This document shows, piece by piece, positions 1-8,342 of a stretch of DNA of 64,000 nucleotides (positions are counted from its first letter, which is position 1; every line of letters starts with the position of its first letter). The notes under the pieces are model-generated. The model was not told the origin of the DNA, made no database searches, and saw only the letters and a list, made by a program, of their open reading frames with translations. The DNA comes from Flaviramulus sp. BrNp1-15 (GTDB lineage Bacteria; Bacteroidota; Bacteroidia; Flavobacteriales; Flavobacteriaceae). The DNA is taken from assembly GCF_022259695.1 (NCBI RefSeq), contig NZ_CP092099.1, positions 604,471 through 668,470 of the forward strand, in the 5' to 3' direction. The position numbers and the translations under genes are program-made.

Positions 1-21
1 TTGTTACTTTTGGCTACATCT

Positions 22-495
22 ATGCAAACCAAAAAAACATATACACTACAAGAAGCTACCAAAAAACTGGAGCATTTTTGTGCGTATCAAGAACGTTGCC
101 ATCAAGAGGTTAGACAAAAGCTAGTGGGTATGAATATGATTCCAGAAGCTATAGATGTAATTATAGTACACCTATTAGAGCATAACTTTCTTAATGAAGA
201 ACGTTTTGCCAAAACATTTGTAAGCGGTAAGTTTAAAATCAAGCATTGGGGGCGCCATCGATTAACTTATGAACTTAAGAAAAAAGACATATCCAAAGTT
301 AATATAAATCAGGCACTTACAGAAATTGAAGATGGGGAGTATATCGAGGTTTTCAATGATTTAGCCGAAAAAAAAGCCAATTCTATTAGAGAAAACAACA
401 AATTTAAGAAAAGAAAAAAGTTTATTGATTACTTTTTGTATCGTGGTTGGGAGTCGCATTTAGTATACGAAAAAGCCAACGAATTGATTAAATAA
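22..495 (+). CDS. recX: RecX family regulatory protein
   Basis: RecX-type modulator, which in characterised bacteria binds RecA filaments and limits recombinase activity in the cytoplasm. The product is about 157 aa, the usual RecX size, strongly charged and helical, with the family-typical N-terminal segment HFCAYQERCHQEVRQKL and tandem three-helix repeats. I chose the ATG at 22. The frame is also open to base 1 through a TTG, so an upstream start outside the window cannot be excluded, but the ATG gives the usual RecX N-terminus. recA is not in the window. A long inverted repeat begins 7 bases after the stop. Family assignment rests on sequence pattern and length. Confidence 0.85.
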   Translation: MQTKKTYTLQEATKKLEHFCAYQERCHQEVRQKLVGMNMIPEAIDVIIVHLLEHNFLNEERFAKTFVSGKFKIKHWGRHRLTYELKKKDISKVNINQALTEIEDGEYIEVFNDLAEKKANSIRENNKFKKRKKFIDYFLYRGWESHLVYEKANELIK

Positions 496-502
496 TCACA
501 AA

Positions 503-638
503 AAACAGGCTGTTTAAAAAGTATTTTGAACTGATTTGTCTTGTTGAGCTTGTCGAAACAGATATTAATTTTCCGATAAAACGAAATATTTCGACTAGCT
601 CAATATGACTTCGAATTCACTTTTTAAACAGCCTGTTT
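503..638. repeat. Long imperfect inverted repeat (REP/MITE-like intergenic element)
   Basis: Perfect 20-bp outer arms at 503-522 and 619-638 enclose a second, inner pair of arms: 546-558 (GAGCTTGTCGAAA) and 589-601 (12 of 13 positions complementary). The whole 136-bp unit can fold into one long hairpin. It fills the gap between convergent recX and the minus-strand gene at 661. GAGCTTGTCGAAA-type sequences are recurrent in Flavobacteriaceae intergenic DNA (recollection, not searched). No T-run follows the hairpin, so it is not a classical terminator, although it could protect 3' ends of both transcripts. Confidence 0.75.
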
Positions 639-660
639 AATATGCTATTATTGTGAGTTT

Positions 661-1149
661 TTACAAGTTAAAAGTAGCTCCAAAATTAACCGTAAACTGG
701 TTGTGTAATTTTTCAGCAGGAGTTGGATTATCGTTATATTCTGCAAAAGGTGTGTTTAACTCGGTGTAAATACCAAAACCATCAGTAAAAAAGTAACGCA
801 TACCTAAATGCCCACCAAAGTTTTTAAGCCCAACGCTTAAACCAGGGTAAATATCGAAGTTTTCATCAATGTTAACTACGTTTCCTAAGTTAGCATTAAA
901 ACGTGCTTTAATATCAAAACGATCTCCAAAATCGGCATCTAAAACTTCATCAACACCTAAAGCGTAGGTAGAAGTAAGCCCTAAAGAAATGTTTTCGCCA
1001 ACACCAAAATCGTAGCTTACATTTAATCCTGTAGCATTATCTTGAAAATTAGCACCTACTTGAAATTTGTTATCGCCTTTACCTTTAAACGCTTGTGCAT
1101 TAACAAATGAAACACTTAGTATTGTTACTAGTAAAATTAATTTTTTCAT
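661..1149 (-). CDS. Small secreted outer-membrane beta-barrel-like protein (DUF6646-like)
   Basis: A 162-aa protein with a clear Sec signal peptide (MKKLILLVTILSVSFVNAQA). The mature part is made of short alternating hydrophobic/polar strands rich in Gly, Asn and aromatic residues, ending in FTVNFGATFNL. A terminal aromatic/hydrophobic strand ending in L is typical of outer-membrane barrels. Its start AFKGKGDNKFQVGANFQDN resembles a Flavobacteriaceae family I associate with DUF6646; that assignment is from memory. Function is unknown. It is transcribed alone, convergent with recX and separated from it by the inverted repeat. Confidence 0.6.
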   Translation of the reverse strand: MKKLILLVTILSVSFVNAQAFKGKGDNKFQVGANFQDNATGLNVSYDFGVGENISLGLTSTYALGVDEVLDADFGDRFDIKARFNANLGNVVNIDENFDIYPGLSVGLKNFGGHLGMRYFFTDGFGIYTELNTPFAEYNDNPTPAEKLHNQFTVNFGATFNL

Positions 1150-1206
1150 GTTTTTATTTAAAAATTTTAGTGCGCAAATATATTATAATTTTTAAACAAA
1201 GAAGTT

Positions 1207-2073
1207 TTATTTACTTACATTTTTGTGAGTTCGCACTATGGCCTGTTCGTTTTTCCAGTCAATCCATTTTTGGCCTTTTATGCGTCGCATAACATTATCT
1301 AAAGAGCGCATAATAAATACGTTATAAACTGCCTTTCCTAAGTTTTTTGGGTTTCTGGCAATGGCACGTAAACTCATAGAAAAACCTGGGGTAACATAGC
1401 GCATATAGTGCCAGTAACCTTCTGGCATATATAAAACTTCGCCATGATTAAGTTCTGTTTTAAACCCTTTGGCTTTTTTTAGCATGGGCCATTTTTTAAA
1501 ATCTGGGTTGTTAAAATCTATATCTTCTCTAGTAATTAAAGAGTGCGGAATTTTATATAAGTAGTCGTTTTGTTTTTGGTCGAACAAAATAATCTGCTTT
1601 TGTCCTTCAAAATGAAAATGAAAAATATTAGCTAAATCTATGTCGTAATGCATAAAAGTATACGAGTCGCGACCACCAAAAAATAACATAGGAATACCTT
1701 TCATAAGTCGTAATCCAAAATCTGGAAAGGTAAAATCTTTTTGTAGCTGAGGTATTTCTTTTAAAGCATTCCACAAAAAAATACGGTATTTGGTAGGCTC
1801 GCGTTTTAGCAAATCTACATAGTCTGCTAATTTCATTTTAGCATGTGGCTCGTTAAAACCGTCTTTGTAATCTACGGGTCTGTCGTCGTATAATGGAATG
1901 GTAATATTGCCACCAACAGTTTTCATATACTCCAAATTCCACTTGCTATATGCAGGCCAATCTTCAATAAAACGCTCAATAACCACAGGTTTTTGTGGTT
2001 TAAAATAGTGTTTTAAAAAATCCGCTTTAGTAATAGTTTTTACCCGCGGAATGTCTTGTAAGTTTAATGACAA
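1207..2073 (-). CDS. Cupin-like JmjC-domain protein (probable Fe(II)/2-oxoglutarate oxygenase)
   Basis: A 288-aa cytoplasmic protein of the cupin_8/JmjC-like group. The metal-binding facial triad is visible as H142-x-D144 (in FMHYDIDLANIFHF) plus H222 (in YMPEGYWHYM), with the gating motif GEVLYMPEGYWH typical of this fold. The N-terminal stretch KPVVIERFIEDWPAYSKW is also characteristic of the family. Members hydroxylate protein or small-molecule substrates using Fe(II), O2 and 2-oxoglutarate; the substrate here is unknown. It stands alone on the minus strand, separated from the upstream TonB receptor by an intergenic repeat and terminator. The catalytic residues are intact, so activity is likely. 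Confidence 0.75.
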   Translation of the reverse strand: MSLNLQDIPRVKTITKADFLKHYFKPQKPVVIERFIEDWPAYSKWNLEYMKTVGGNITIPLYDDRPVDYKDGFNEPHAKMKLADYVDLLKREPTKYRIFLWNALKEIPQLQKDFTFPDFGLRLMKGIPMLFFGGRDSYTFMHYDIDLANIFHFHFEGQKQIILFDQKQNDYLYKIPHSLITREDIDFNNPDFKKWPMLKKAKGFKTELNHGEVLYMPEGYWHYMRYVTPGFSMSLRAIARNPKNLGKAVYNVFIMRSLDNVMRRIKGQKWIDWKNEQAIVRTHKNVSK

Positions 2074-2135
2074 GGCTAAAGAATTTAGTGGCCCAAAGTT
2101 AAGAAAACGTTGTGAAATTGAAAATATTATATTTT

Positions 2136-2218
2136 GGGCGTTACCACAAGGGTCGGGCTATACTTTACAAGTCCTCGTTCGTGCCTCACTGCGGGCTTTT
2201 CATTACTATCCCTAACGC
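2136..2218. repeat. GGGCGTTACC...TAACGC intergenic repeat element
   Basis: An about 83-bp segment starts GGGCGTTACCACAAGGGTCG and ends CCCTAACGC, so GCGTTA and TAACGC form terminal inverted arms. It is GC-richer than the surrounding DNA. I recognise the start as resembling a dispersed non-coding repeat common in Flavobacteriaceae genomes (recollection, not searched). It lies in the 215-bp gap between the cupin gene and the TonB receptor terminator and encodes nothing visible. Confidence 0.65.
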
Positions 2219-2230
2219 AAGGAGTAGCTA

Positions 2231-2264
2231 TAAAAAAAGCCAGATTTTTACATCTAGCCTTTTT
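2231..2264 (-). terminator. Rho-independent-type terminator after the TonB receptor gene
   Basis: An A7 tract followed by GCCAGAT, a short loop, ATCTAGCC and a T7 tract form an imperfect hairpin with A/T tails on both sides. Read on the minus strand it lies just downstream of the TonB receptor stop and ends in a U-rich tail. One mismatch and one bulge interrupt the stem. Confidence 0.6.
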
Positions 2265-2288
2265 TTAAATATTGTGTTTTTATAAAAA

Positions 2289-4115
2289 CTATTTAAAATT
2301 ATAGCGTAAGCCAAACAATACATTACTTGGAGGCATAGGTACAAAGCCAGCTTCAATATAATCAGCATTAAAAATGTTGTTAGCTGTAAGTGTAAATTCT
2401 AGTTGTTTTAGGTTTACGGCTAACGATGCATCCCAAACATTGTAACTGTCGCCTGTAGTACGTTCGGCATGTTTATAAATAATGTTTTGGCTTACATTTT
2501 TAAATAATTGTGTGCTTAATCTCGTTGTAAAATGGTGTTTTAAGGTGTTTAACGAATAGCGAGATAAATCTTTGTTTTGATCTAAAATATCATCGTCTAA
2601 AAAGTTATAACCAACAGCAAGAGTTTGCTTGTAATTGTTTAAGTTAAAATGATAAGCGATATTAGTCTCAATACCTTTGGTATTTACTTCAGCAATATTT
2701 GTAGCAGCGTAAATATCGGTATCAGTATCAGGACGAATAAAATCTATTAAGTTTTTAGAGTTTCGGTTGTAAGCCGCTACCGATCCTGTAAACCTTTCAG
2801 AGAAATATTTTAAACCAATTTCTTGCGATAAAGCTTCTTCAACTTCTAAATCTGCGTTTCCAACGGTGCTTGAATCGTTATAATACAAATCTGTATAAGT
2901 TGGTATGCGATAGGTATAACCTATGTTTCCGTAGACTTTTAAATCATCGGTTAGTTTTAAACCAACATCTAAACCAGGAAAAGCATAAAATTCAAAATCT
3001 GAAAAATAAGTAACAGCCACACCTGGAGTAATATCTAATGTTTCATTTAAAAGCTTAAAACGGTGCTCTAGGAAAAGAGTAGTCATTAACCTATTGTGGT
3101 TGCCTAAATTGTTACTTTTTATGTAAACTTTTGCTAAATCTACACCAAAACCAGTAACACCAAGGTTAGATTGTAACGAAGCATTTACTTCGGCACCAAT
3201 TTTATTACTAATATGTAAGTTTCTGTAAACCGTTGGGTCATTTCGTAAATACACATACATGTCTTGATTACGTTTCCAATATACGCGTGGTTTAACCGTA
3301 AGTTTTTCAGAATTAAACGTAGTAGCAAATGCTAAAACACTATTTTGAGTTTCCTCATATTGTTCGGTAGCACTCGCTCTGGCATAAAAACCGTTAGCAC
3401 CAAATTTACGTTCTTGAAATGTAGAAATCATTTCAATGGCTTGTCTACTTTTGTTAAAAACACTTTTAATAAAGTAGTTGCTGTTATCGTAATCGGTGTT
3501 ATGACGGTATCCTGCTGAAGTCATTTTATCAACATGTACAATGTGCGATGAGTTTTCTAAATTGGCGCCAACCGTTACACCTGCATTTAGTTGTCCAAAC
3601 GAACCGGTTTCTAACTTTGCAGAAATGCTATTTTTTAGTTCTTTTTTTGTAACAATATTTATAGCACCGGTAAAAGCATTTTGCCCATAAACTCTTGCCG
3701 CAGGACCTTTTATAATTTCTATACGCTCAATTACTTCAATAGGTAAGGCAGCATTCATGGAGTGGTGCCCAGTTTGTGCATCGTCCATTTTTATACCATC
3801 AATAAGAAGTAAAGTTTGATCAAAACCACCGCCGCGAATGAATAAATCGGCTTGACTTCCAGCAGTTCCACGACGTCTAATATCTACACCAGCAACTTGC
3901 TGTAATAAGTCAGCAAGATTTGTTGCAGCACTTTTTTTAATGTCTTCAGAAGAAATAATATCTATGGTTCTTGAGTTTTCTTTAAAAGGTAAATCTATTC
4001 TGGTTGAAGTAATAATAACTTCTCTTAAAGTATCTGTTTTTACAGGTTCTACTTGTGCAGTTATTTGTGTAGTATAAAATAAAATGGTAATTATAAAAGT
4101 AAGTTTAATTCTCAT
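2289..4115 (-). CDS. TonB-dependent outer-membrane receptor (small, BtuB-like architecture)
   Basis: A 608-aa outer-membrane receptor driven by TonB/ExbBD. It has a signal peptide ending TTQITAQ, a TonB-box-like segment DTLREVIITSTR at about residues 28-39, and a plug domain (GVDIRRRGTAGSQADLFIRG, LLLIDGIKMDDAQTGHH, IEIIKGPAARVYG, INIVTKK). A C-terminal barrel ends NVLFGLRYNF, with the terminal F expected for BAM recognition. There is no N-terminal carboxypeptidase-like domain, unlike SusC receptors, and the length fits cofactor or siderophore receptors. The substrate is unknown. The gene is divergent from a MocR-type regulator with shared operator-like boxes between them, suggesting local control by that regulator. 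Confidence 0.88.
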   Translation of the reverse strand: MRIKLTFIITILFYTTQITAQVEPVKTDTLREVIITSTRIDLPFKENSRTIDIISSEDIKKSAATNLADLLQQVAGVDIRRRGTAGSQADLFIRGGGFDQTLLLIDGIKMDDAQTGHHSMNAALPIEVIERIEIIKGPAARVYGQNAFTGAINIVTKKELKNSISAKLETGSFGQLNAGVTVGANLENSSHIVHVDKMTSAGYRHNTDYDNSNYFIKSVFNKSRQAIEMISTFQERKFGANGFYARASATEQYEETQNSVLAFATTFNSEKLTVKPRVYWKRNQDMYVYLRNDPTVYRNLHISNKIGAEVNASLQSNLGVTGFGVDLAKVYIKSNNLGNHNRLMTTLFLEHRFKLLNETLDITPGVAVTYFSDFEFYAFPGLDVGLKLTDDLKVYGNIGYTYRIPTYTDLYYNDSSTVGNADLEVEEALSQEIGLKYFSERFTGSVAAYNRNSKNLIDFIRPDTDTDIYAATNIAEVNTKGIETNIAYHFNLNNYKQTLAVGYNFLDDDILDQNKDLSRYSLNTLKHHFTTRLSTQLFKNVSQNIIYKHAERTTGDSYNVWDASLAVNLKQLEFTLTANNIFNADYIEAGFVPMPPSNVLFGLRYNFK

Positions 4116-4152
4116 AAATAGTAATTTTAAAAACGACGCAAAAGTCGTAACT

Positions 4153-4203
4153 TTCCGGACGATTAAACTAGTCCAGTTTTAAAATGTTAGATAGTCCGGT
4201 TAA
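4153..4203. promoter_or_regulatory. Operator-like GTCC(A/G)G boxes between TonB receptor and MocR regulator
   Basis: The 68-bp divergent gap and the first codons of the regulator contain three related boxes: an inverted copy TTCCGGAC (4153-4160), TAGTCCAGTT (4169-4178) and TAGTCCGGTT (4192-4201). The two direct copies are 23 bp apart, about two helical turns. The last one lies inside the regulator coding region. MocR/PdxR regulators are known to bind direct repeats in divergent promoters, so autoregulation and receptor control are plausible. This is inference from pattern and position. Confidence 0.5.
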
Positions 4204-5683
4204 TAATCTTTTTAAACAATTAATTGATTTTGATAAATCTATATCGAAACCCATCTACATACAGGCTTCACAACAAATTATAAATGCTATACAACGTGGG
4301 TATTTAAACAAAGGTACAATTCTACCGGGAACCCGTGTGTTAAGTCAATTATTAAAAATTCACAGAAATACAGCAGTGGCTATCTACGACGAATTAGCCT
4401 CACAAGGTTGGGTAGAAATAATACCAAACAAAGGGACATTTGTTTTAGAGCCAGAGCTAAAAACTGCAAAAATTAAGGCAACAGTACAAAAAATAAATCA
4501 GGCGTACAAATACTCAAAAACAACAGGCTTTCCTTTTCAAAAATCATTTCATTTAGCATCAACAGTTCAGTTAACAAATGCTAAGTATACTATTAATGAT
4601 GGAAAACCCGACTTGCGTTTGCACCCAGTACATCAGTTTTCAAGATGGTACAGCGCTGCTATGAAAAGAAAGGCTTTAATAAAAAAATGGAACAGACCAA
4701 ACGAGCTATCCTATTCTGTATTTCAAACACAACTTTGCAATTATTTAAATGTAACTAGAGGGTTTCATATAAAACCAAACAACTTAATAAGTACACGTAG
4801 TACAGAAATGAGTTTATATATTGTATCTCAATTACTTATAAATCAAAACGATGTTGTATTAGTGGGGCATTTAAGTAATTATGCTTCTAATATGATTTTT
4901 CAACAAGCGGGCGCAACTATTAGAACAATTCCTGTAGACAACGATGGTTTGAATGTGGAATACATAAAAAAACATTTTTTAAAGCGAAGTATTAGGTGTG
5001 TTTACGTGTGTGCTCATAGAGATTATCCAACAACTAGAACACTAAGTGCAGAACGTCGCTTAGAGTTGTTAAAACTTGCTAAAGAATATGGGTTTGCCAT
5101 TATTGAAGATGATTATGATTACGATTTTCAGTTTGAAGGCTCATCAATGTTGCCTATGGCAAGTGCCGATGCAAATGGTATGGTTATTTATTTAGGAAAA
5201 CTGGGGCAATCATTATTTCCTAGTTTTCAAACAGGATTTGTAGTTGCACCAGAAAATTTAATTTCTGAAGCTAAGAATTATTTACAGTTATTAGATGAAC
5301 AAGGCGATTTAATACAAGAGCAAATGCTGTCGGAATTAATTCACGAAGGCGAAATTTATCGTCTCATGAAAAAAAACATTGTAATATATAAACAAAGGCA
5401 TGATAGTTTATGTAAACATTTAGAAACGTATTTTGGGCATAATATAGTATGGGAAGCGCCTTCTGGTGGGTTAGCGATTTGGATGCAATTTCAACCTAAA
5501 ATATCCTTAGTAAAATTAGCTGCAGAGGCTGAAAAAAAAGATTTATTTCTACCAAAAACCATTCTTTATCAAGATAAAAACACCTGTGCCATCCGTTTTG
5601 GTTTTGGGCATTTAAATGAAGAAGAAATAGAAGTGGTTATAAAAAAGCTAAGACAAGCTTATGATTTGGTATTAAACTCATAA
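4184..5683 (+). CDS. MocR/PdxR-type GntR regulator with aminotransferase-like domain
   Basis: A 499-aa protein with an N-terminal GntR winged helix (about residues 15-85: ISKPIYIQASQQIINAIQRG, TRVLSQLLKIHRNTAVAIYDEL) fused to a fold-type I aminotransferase domain (about 130-499). The Asp that pairs with the PLP ring nitrogen is kept (IIEDDYDYDF), as is the C-terminal Arg (CAIRFGFGHL). The normal Schiff-base Lys of the G-x-x-x-K motif is Gln342 (GKLGQSLFPSFQTGF), and the usual following Arg is also missing; Lys339 lies three residues earlier. It may therefore sense a ligand without a standard internal aldimine. It probably controls the divergent TonB receptor. The last 25 bases overlap the convergent gene. 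Confidence 0.85.
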   Translation: MLDSPVNNLFKQLIDFDKSISKPIYIQASQQIINAIQRGYLNKGTILPGTRVLSQLLKIHRNTAVAIYDELASQGWVEIIPNKGTFVLEPELKTAKIKATVQKINQAYKYSKTTGFPFQKSFHLASTVQLTNAKYTINDGKPDLRLHPVHQFSRWYSAAMKRKALIKKWNRPNELSYSVFQTQLCNYLNVTRGFHIKPNNLISTRSTEMSLYIVSQLLINQNDVVLVGHLSNYASNMIFQQAGATIRTIPVDNDGLNVEYIKKHFLKRSIRCVYVCAHRDYPTTRTLSAERRLELLKLAKEYGFAIIEDDYDYDFQFEGSSMLPMASADANGMVIYLGKLGQSLFPSFQTGFVVAPENLISEAKNYLQLLDEQGDLIQEQMLSELIHEGEIYRLMKKNIVIYKQRHDSLCKHLETYFGHNIVWEAPSGGLAIWMQFQPKISLVKLAAEAEKKDLFLPKTILYQDKNTCAIRFGFGHLNEEEIEVVIKKLRQAYDLVLNS

Positions 5684-6075
5684 TTACAATTTTCACATTT
5701 AAATTTGTCTTTAGCGTAAAACGGAAGCGTGCCAGAAATAAAACCGAAAAGAAATGCTATAAAAGACTTAAAATCTGTTATTGTTGAGAATAAATTCACT
5801 TTTTCACTTTTACATTTTGGGCATTGTATGGGGTTTCCCTCATCATCTACTGAAAAATTTTGAATAGAATCTAAAATATGTTGAGCTTTTAAAGCATCAT
5901 GAGATAACACTTTTAATTTAACTCCACCAATAGCATTACTAACAAGCGGATCTGTATCAATAGTAAGGTTGTCCGATAGAAAAACTTGAATACCTTCTGC
6001 TTCTAAGCGGCCTTTAATAATTTGTGCTTCAGTTGAATATTGAAATCTTGCTACGGTTTTAAAAGTATCGCTCAT
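5659..6075 (-). CDS. DUF2007-type protein with C-terminal split zinc ribbon
   Basis: A small protein with an N-terminal DUF2007-like alpha/beta domain (TVARFQYSTEAQIIKGRLEAEGIQVFLSD, about residues 5-75) and a C-terminal zinc ribbon. Counted from the upstream ATG at 6081, the ribbon has knuckles C87-x-x-C90 (CPKC) and C129-x-x-C132 (CENC). A hydrophobic segment of about 19 residues (about 104-122) sits between the knuckles and could insert in the membrane. The downstream ATG at 6075 gives the more usual start MSDTFKTV. Function is unknown; related proteins are called putative signal-transducing proteins without firm evidence. Its 3' end overlaps the MocR-type gene by 25 bases in convergent orientation. 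Confidence 0.7.
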   Translation of the reverse strand: MSDTFKTVARFQYSTEAQIIKGRLEAEGIQVFLSDNLTIDTDPLVSNAIGGVKLKVLSHDALKAQHILDSIQNFSVDDEGNPIQCPKCKSEKVNLFSTITDFKSFIAFLFGFISGTLPFYAKDKFKCENCNYEFNTKS

Positions 6076-6146
6076 AATCACAAAAATAGAAATAACTTTT
6101 GAAGATTAGTTTTGTATTTTTGAAATGCTATAAAAAACACTTCATT

Positions 6147-6584
6147 ATGAAAATGCCTTTTTTTATCATCTTTTTTACTATCTCAAGTTTTTGTTTTGCG
6201 CAAAACAACCATATTGTTAAAACCGAAGACGGAAGACGTGTATTACTAAAAGCTGATTTCACATGGGAATATATTGATGCTGAATCCACCACTATAAAGG
6301 AAGTTACAAAACCAACAGAAAGCGACAATTGCAATTTAGCAGAGGATTTTAAAGAACCTACGTTAGATAAAAAAATACAAAATCAACTTAAAAAGGGTAG
6401 AGCTACTATTACACACATAAAAAAGAGAGTTGCTAAAGATTATAATTGCTCTGTAGACGATGTTATTTTGCTGTCTGCTTCAGAGAAAAAATCTAATGGT
6501 GTTTATAACTTTTGTGCCAATGGTAAAGCGGTTAAGTATAAGCGTGTTGGGAATAATATTATAAAAAGTAGGAAGCTTTTTTAA
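6147..6584 (+). CDS. Small secreted protein, DUF3157-like
   Basis: A 145-aa secreted protein. The ATG at 6147 gives a clean signal peptide (MKMPFFIIFFTISSFCFAQ); the frame is open 48 bases further upstream, but that start would put a non-signal sequence first. The mature part begins HIVKTEDGRRVLLKADFTWEY, a pattern I associate with DUF3157-type Bacteroidetes proteins. It continues with a Lys-rich C-terminal region containing two cysteines (NCSVDD, NFCANG). Function is unknown. It lies between the zinc-ribbon gene (divergent) and umuC (same strand, 57-bp gap). Confidence 0.6.
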   Translation: MKMPFFIIFFTISSFCFAQNNHIVKTEDGRRVLLKADFTWEYIDAESTTIKEVTKPTESDNCNLAEDFKEPTLDKKIQNQLKKGRATITHIKKRVAKDYNCSVDDVILLSASEKKSNGVYNFCANGKAVKYKRVGNNIIKSRKLF

Positions 6585-6641
6585 CATTCAAAATCACTTT
6601 TAAATTTATTTTTTCTAGGTCTTTCATGTATCTTTACTGTC

Positions 6642-7901
6642 ATGTATGCCCTAGTAGATTGTAATAACTTTTATGCTTCTTGCGAACGCGTTTTTAACCC
6701 TAATTTGCAGAACAAACCCATTGCTATTTTAAGTAATAATGATGGGTGTGTGATATCGCGAAGTGATGAAGCTAAAGCTCTCGGGTTACCTATGGGTGCA
6801 CCTATTTTTAAATGGGAAGGGTTTTGTAAAGCCAATAATATTAAGGTGTTTTCTTCAAACTACCCACTATATGGAGATATGAGTAGTCGCGTAATGAAAA
6901 TTTTAGAACAATTTACACCAGATGTTGAGGTTTACAGTATTGATGAAGCTTTTGTTCAATTTAAAGGTTTTGAAAATTATAATTTTAATGATTATGGAAA
7001 CCTAATGCGTCAACGCATACTAAAATGGACAGGTATTCCCACTTGTGTAGGTCTTGCGCCAACAAAAGCATTGAGCAAAGTAGCCAATAAGATAGCTCGA
7101 AAATTTCCAAATGAAACCAAAGGTGTTTATGTGATTGACACTGAGGAAAAACGGATAAAAGCTTTAAAATGGACTAAAATCGAAGATGTTTGGGGTATTG
7201 GTAGGCGTTTACAAAAACGATTAAATACTAAAGGATGTAAAACAGCATTCGATTTTACACAACTCTCTGATGATTGGGTACGTAAAACGTTTTCAATTAC
7301 CGAGTGGAAACTTAAAAAGGACTTGGAAGGCAACTCTAAAATATTGCTAGACGAACCAAAAAATAAACGCGCTATAGCTACAACACGAAGTTTTGAGTAT
7401 ACCTATTCTGATATTGATAACATAAAAGAACGTATCTCTACTTTCGCAACAAGTTGTGCAGAAAAACTCCGTAAACAAGGCTCTTGTTGCCATATGATTT
7501 ATGTAATGCTAAGTAGCGATAGGCATAAAAAAGATTTAGAACAACACAGAGCGAGTAAAATAATAAGCTTACCATATCCAACAGATTCGTCTTTAATTAT
7601 AAGTAATGAAGCTGTAAAAGGAATTATTACTATTTTTAAAAGTGGTATAAAATATAAACGTGCAGGTGTAATTATTACAGGTTTAGTACCTAATAATAAT
7701 TATCAATTAGATATATTTGAACATGAAGACCCAAAGCACAAATCGCTTATGTCTGCTATTGATGGGTTGAATAAAAAATATAAAGATTACAAGATAAAGT
7801 TAGGTAATCAAGATTTAAAACGTACCTGGAAAATGAGACAAGAACGATTATCACCAAGGTATACCACAAATATTAACGAAATAATAAAAGTAAAATGCTA
7901 A
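6642..7901 (+). CDS. umuC: Y-family DNA polymerase V catalytic subunit
   Basis: UmuC-type translesion polymerase of 419 aa, which copies damaged DNA after SOS induction. The palm has catalytic D6 (YALVDCNNFYASCE) and D101-E102 (YSIDEAFV). The steric-gate region, thumb helix-hairpin-helix (IEDVWGIGRRLQKRL) and little-finger domain follow in the usual order, and the length matches UmuC. It overlaps umuD by 7 bases, so the two are translationally coupled, but in the order umuC-umuD, opposite to E. coli. A TATCTTTA sequence at 6629-6636 resembles a -7 element, very close to the ATG. Confidence 0.93.
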   Translation: MYALVDCNNFYASCERVFNPNLQNKPIAILSNNDGCVISRSDEAKALGLPMGAPIFKWEGFCKANNIKVFSSNYPLYGDMSSRVMKILEQFTPDVEVYSIDEAFVQFKGFENYNFNDYGNLMRQRILKWTGIPTCVGLAPTKALSKVANKIARKFPNETKGVYVIDTEEKRIKALKWTKIEDVWGIGRRLQKRLNTKGCKTAFDFTQLSDDWVRKTFSITEWKLKKDLEGNSKILLDEPKNKRAIATTRSFEYTYSDIDNIKERISTFATSCAEKLRKQGSCCHMIYVMLSSDRHKKDLEQHRASKIISLPYPTDSSLIISNEAVKGIITIFKSGIKYKRAGVIITGLVPNNNYQLDIFEHEDPKHKSLMSAIDGLNKKYKDYKIKLGNQDLKRTWKMRQERLSPRYTTNINEIIKVKC

Positions 7902-8335
7902 TAGGAAACACTAGAAATTTAACCTTTTACACACCAGAGTTTATAGAAAATTCTGGAGCGCTTTTTTTCGATACAGGAATTTCGGCAGGATTTCCTTCAC
8001 CTGCAGATGATTTTAAACAAGAACGACTGTCGTTAGATGATATGTTGGTTAATAATAAATTAGCAACATTTTATGCACGTGTAAGCGGACAAAGTATGAT
8101 TGGAGCAGGACTAGATGATAATGATTTATTGGTAATAGATAGAAGTTTAGAGCCAGCGCACAATAAAATTGCAGTATGTTTTTTAGATGGTGAGTTTACG
8201 GTAAAACGGTTGCGAGTTGAAAAAGATGGGATATGGTTGCAACCAGAAAATTCAAAATATAAACCTATAAAAATTACAGAAGACAATGACTTTGTAATTT
8301 GGGGCATTGTTACCAATGTAATTAAAAAGTTATAA
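7895..8335 (+). CDS. umuD: UmuD-like autoproteolytic subunit of DNA polymerase V (S24 family)
   Basis: A 146-aa LexA/UmuD-fold self-cleaving protein. The cleavage site is visible as A31-G32 (GISAGFPSP). The Ser/Lys dyad is Ser67 (VSGQSMIGAG) and Lys104 (GEFTVKRL). There is no DNA-binding domain, so it is UmuD rather than LexA. In the known system RecA-stimulated cleavage yields UmuD', which joins UmuC to form Pol V. Its ATG lies inside the umuC 3' end (7-base overlap) in another frame. The GNAT gene follows after 7 bases, so the three genes are probably co-transcribed. Confidence 0.92.
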   Translation: MLIGNTRNLTFYTPEFIENSGALFFDTGISAGFPSPADDFKQERLSLDDMLVNNKLATFYARVSGQSMIGAGLDDNDLLVIDRSLEPAHNKIAVCFLDGEFTVKRLRVEKDGIWLQPENSKYKPIKITEDNDFVIWGIVTNVIKKL

Positions 8336-8342
8336 CCTTTTC

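Noticed and set aside
1107-1292. 61-aa plus-strand frame between two minus-strand genes
   Set aside because: Overlaps the start of one gene and the end of another, with Phe/Leu-rich shadow composition and no supporting feature.
6099-6146. Upstream ATG extension of the DUF3157-like gene
   Set aside because: The extension would place MKISFVFLKCYKKHFI before a perfect signal peptide; the ATG at 6147 is preferred.
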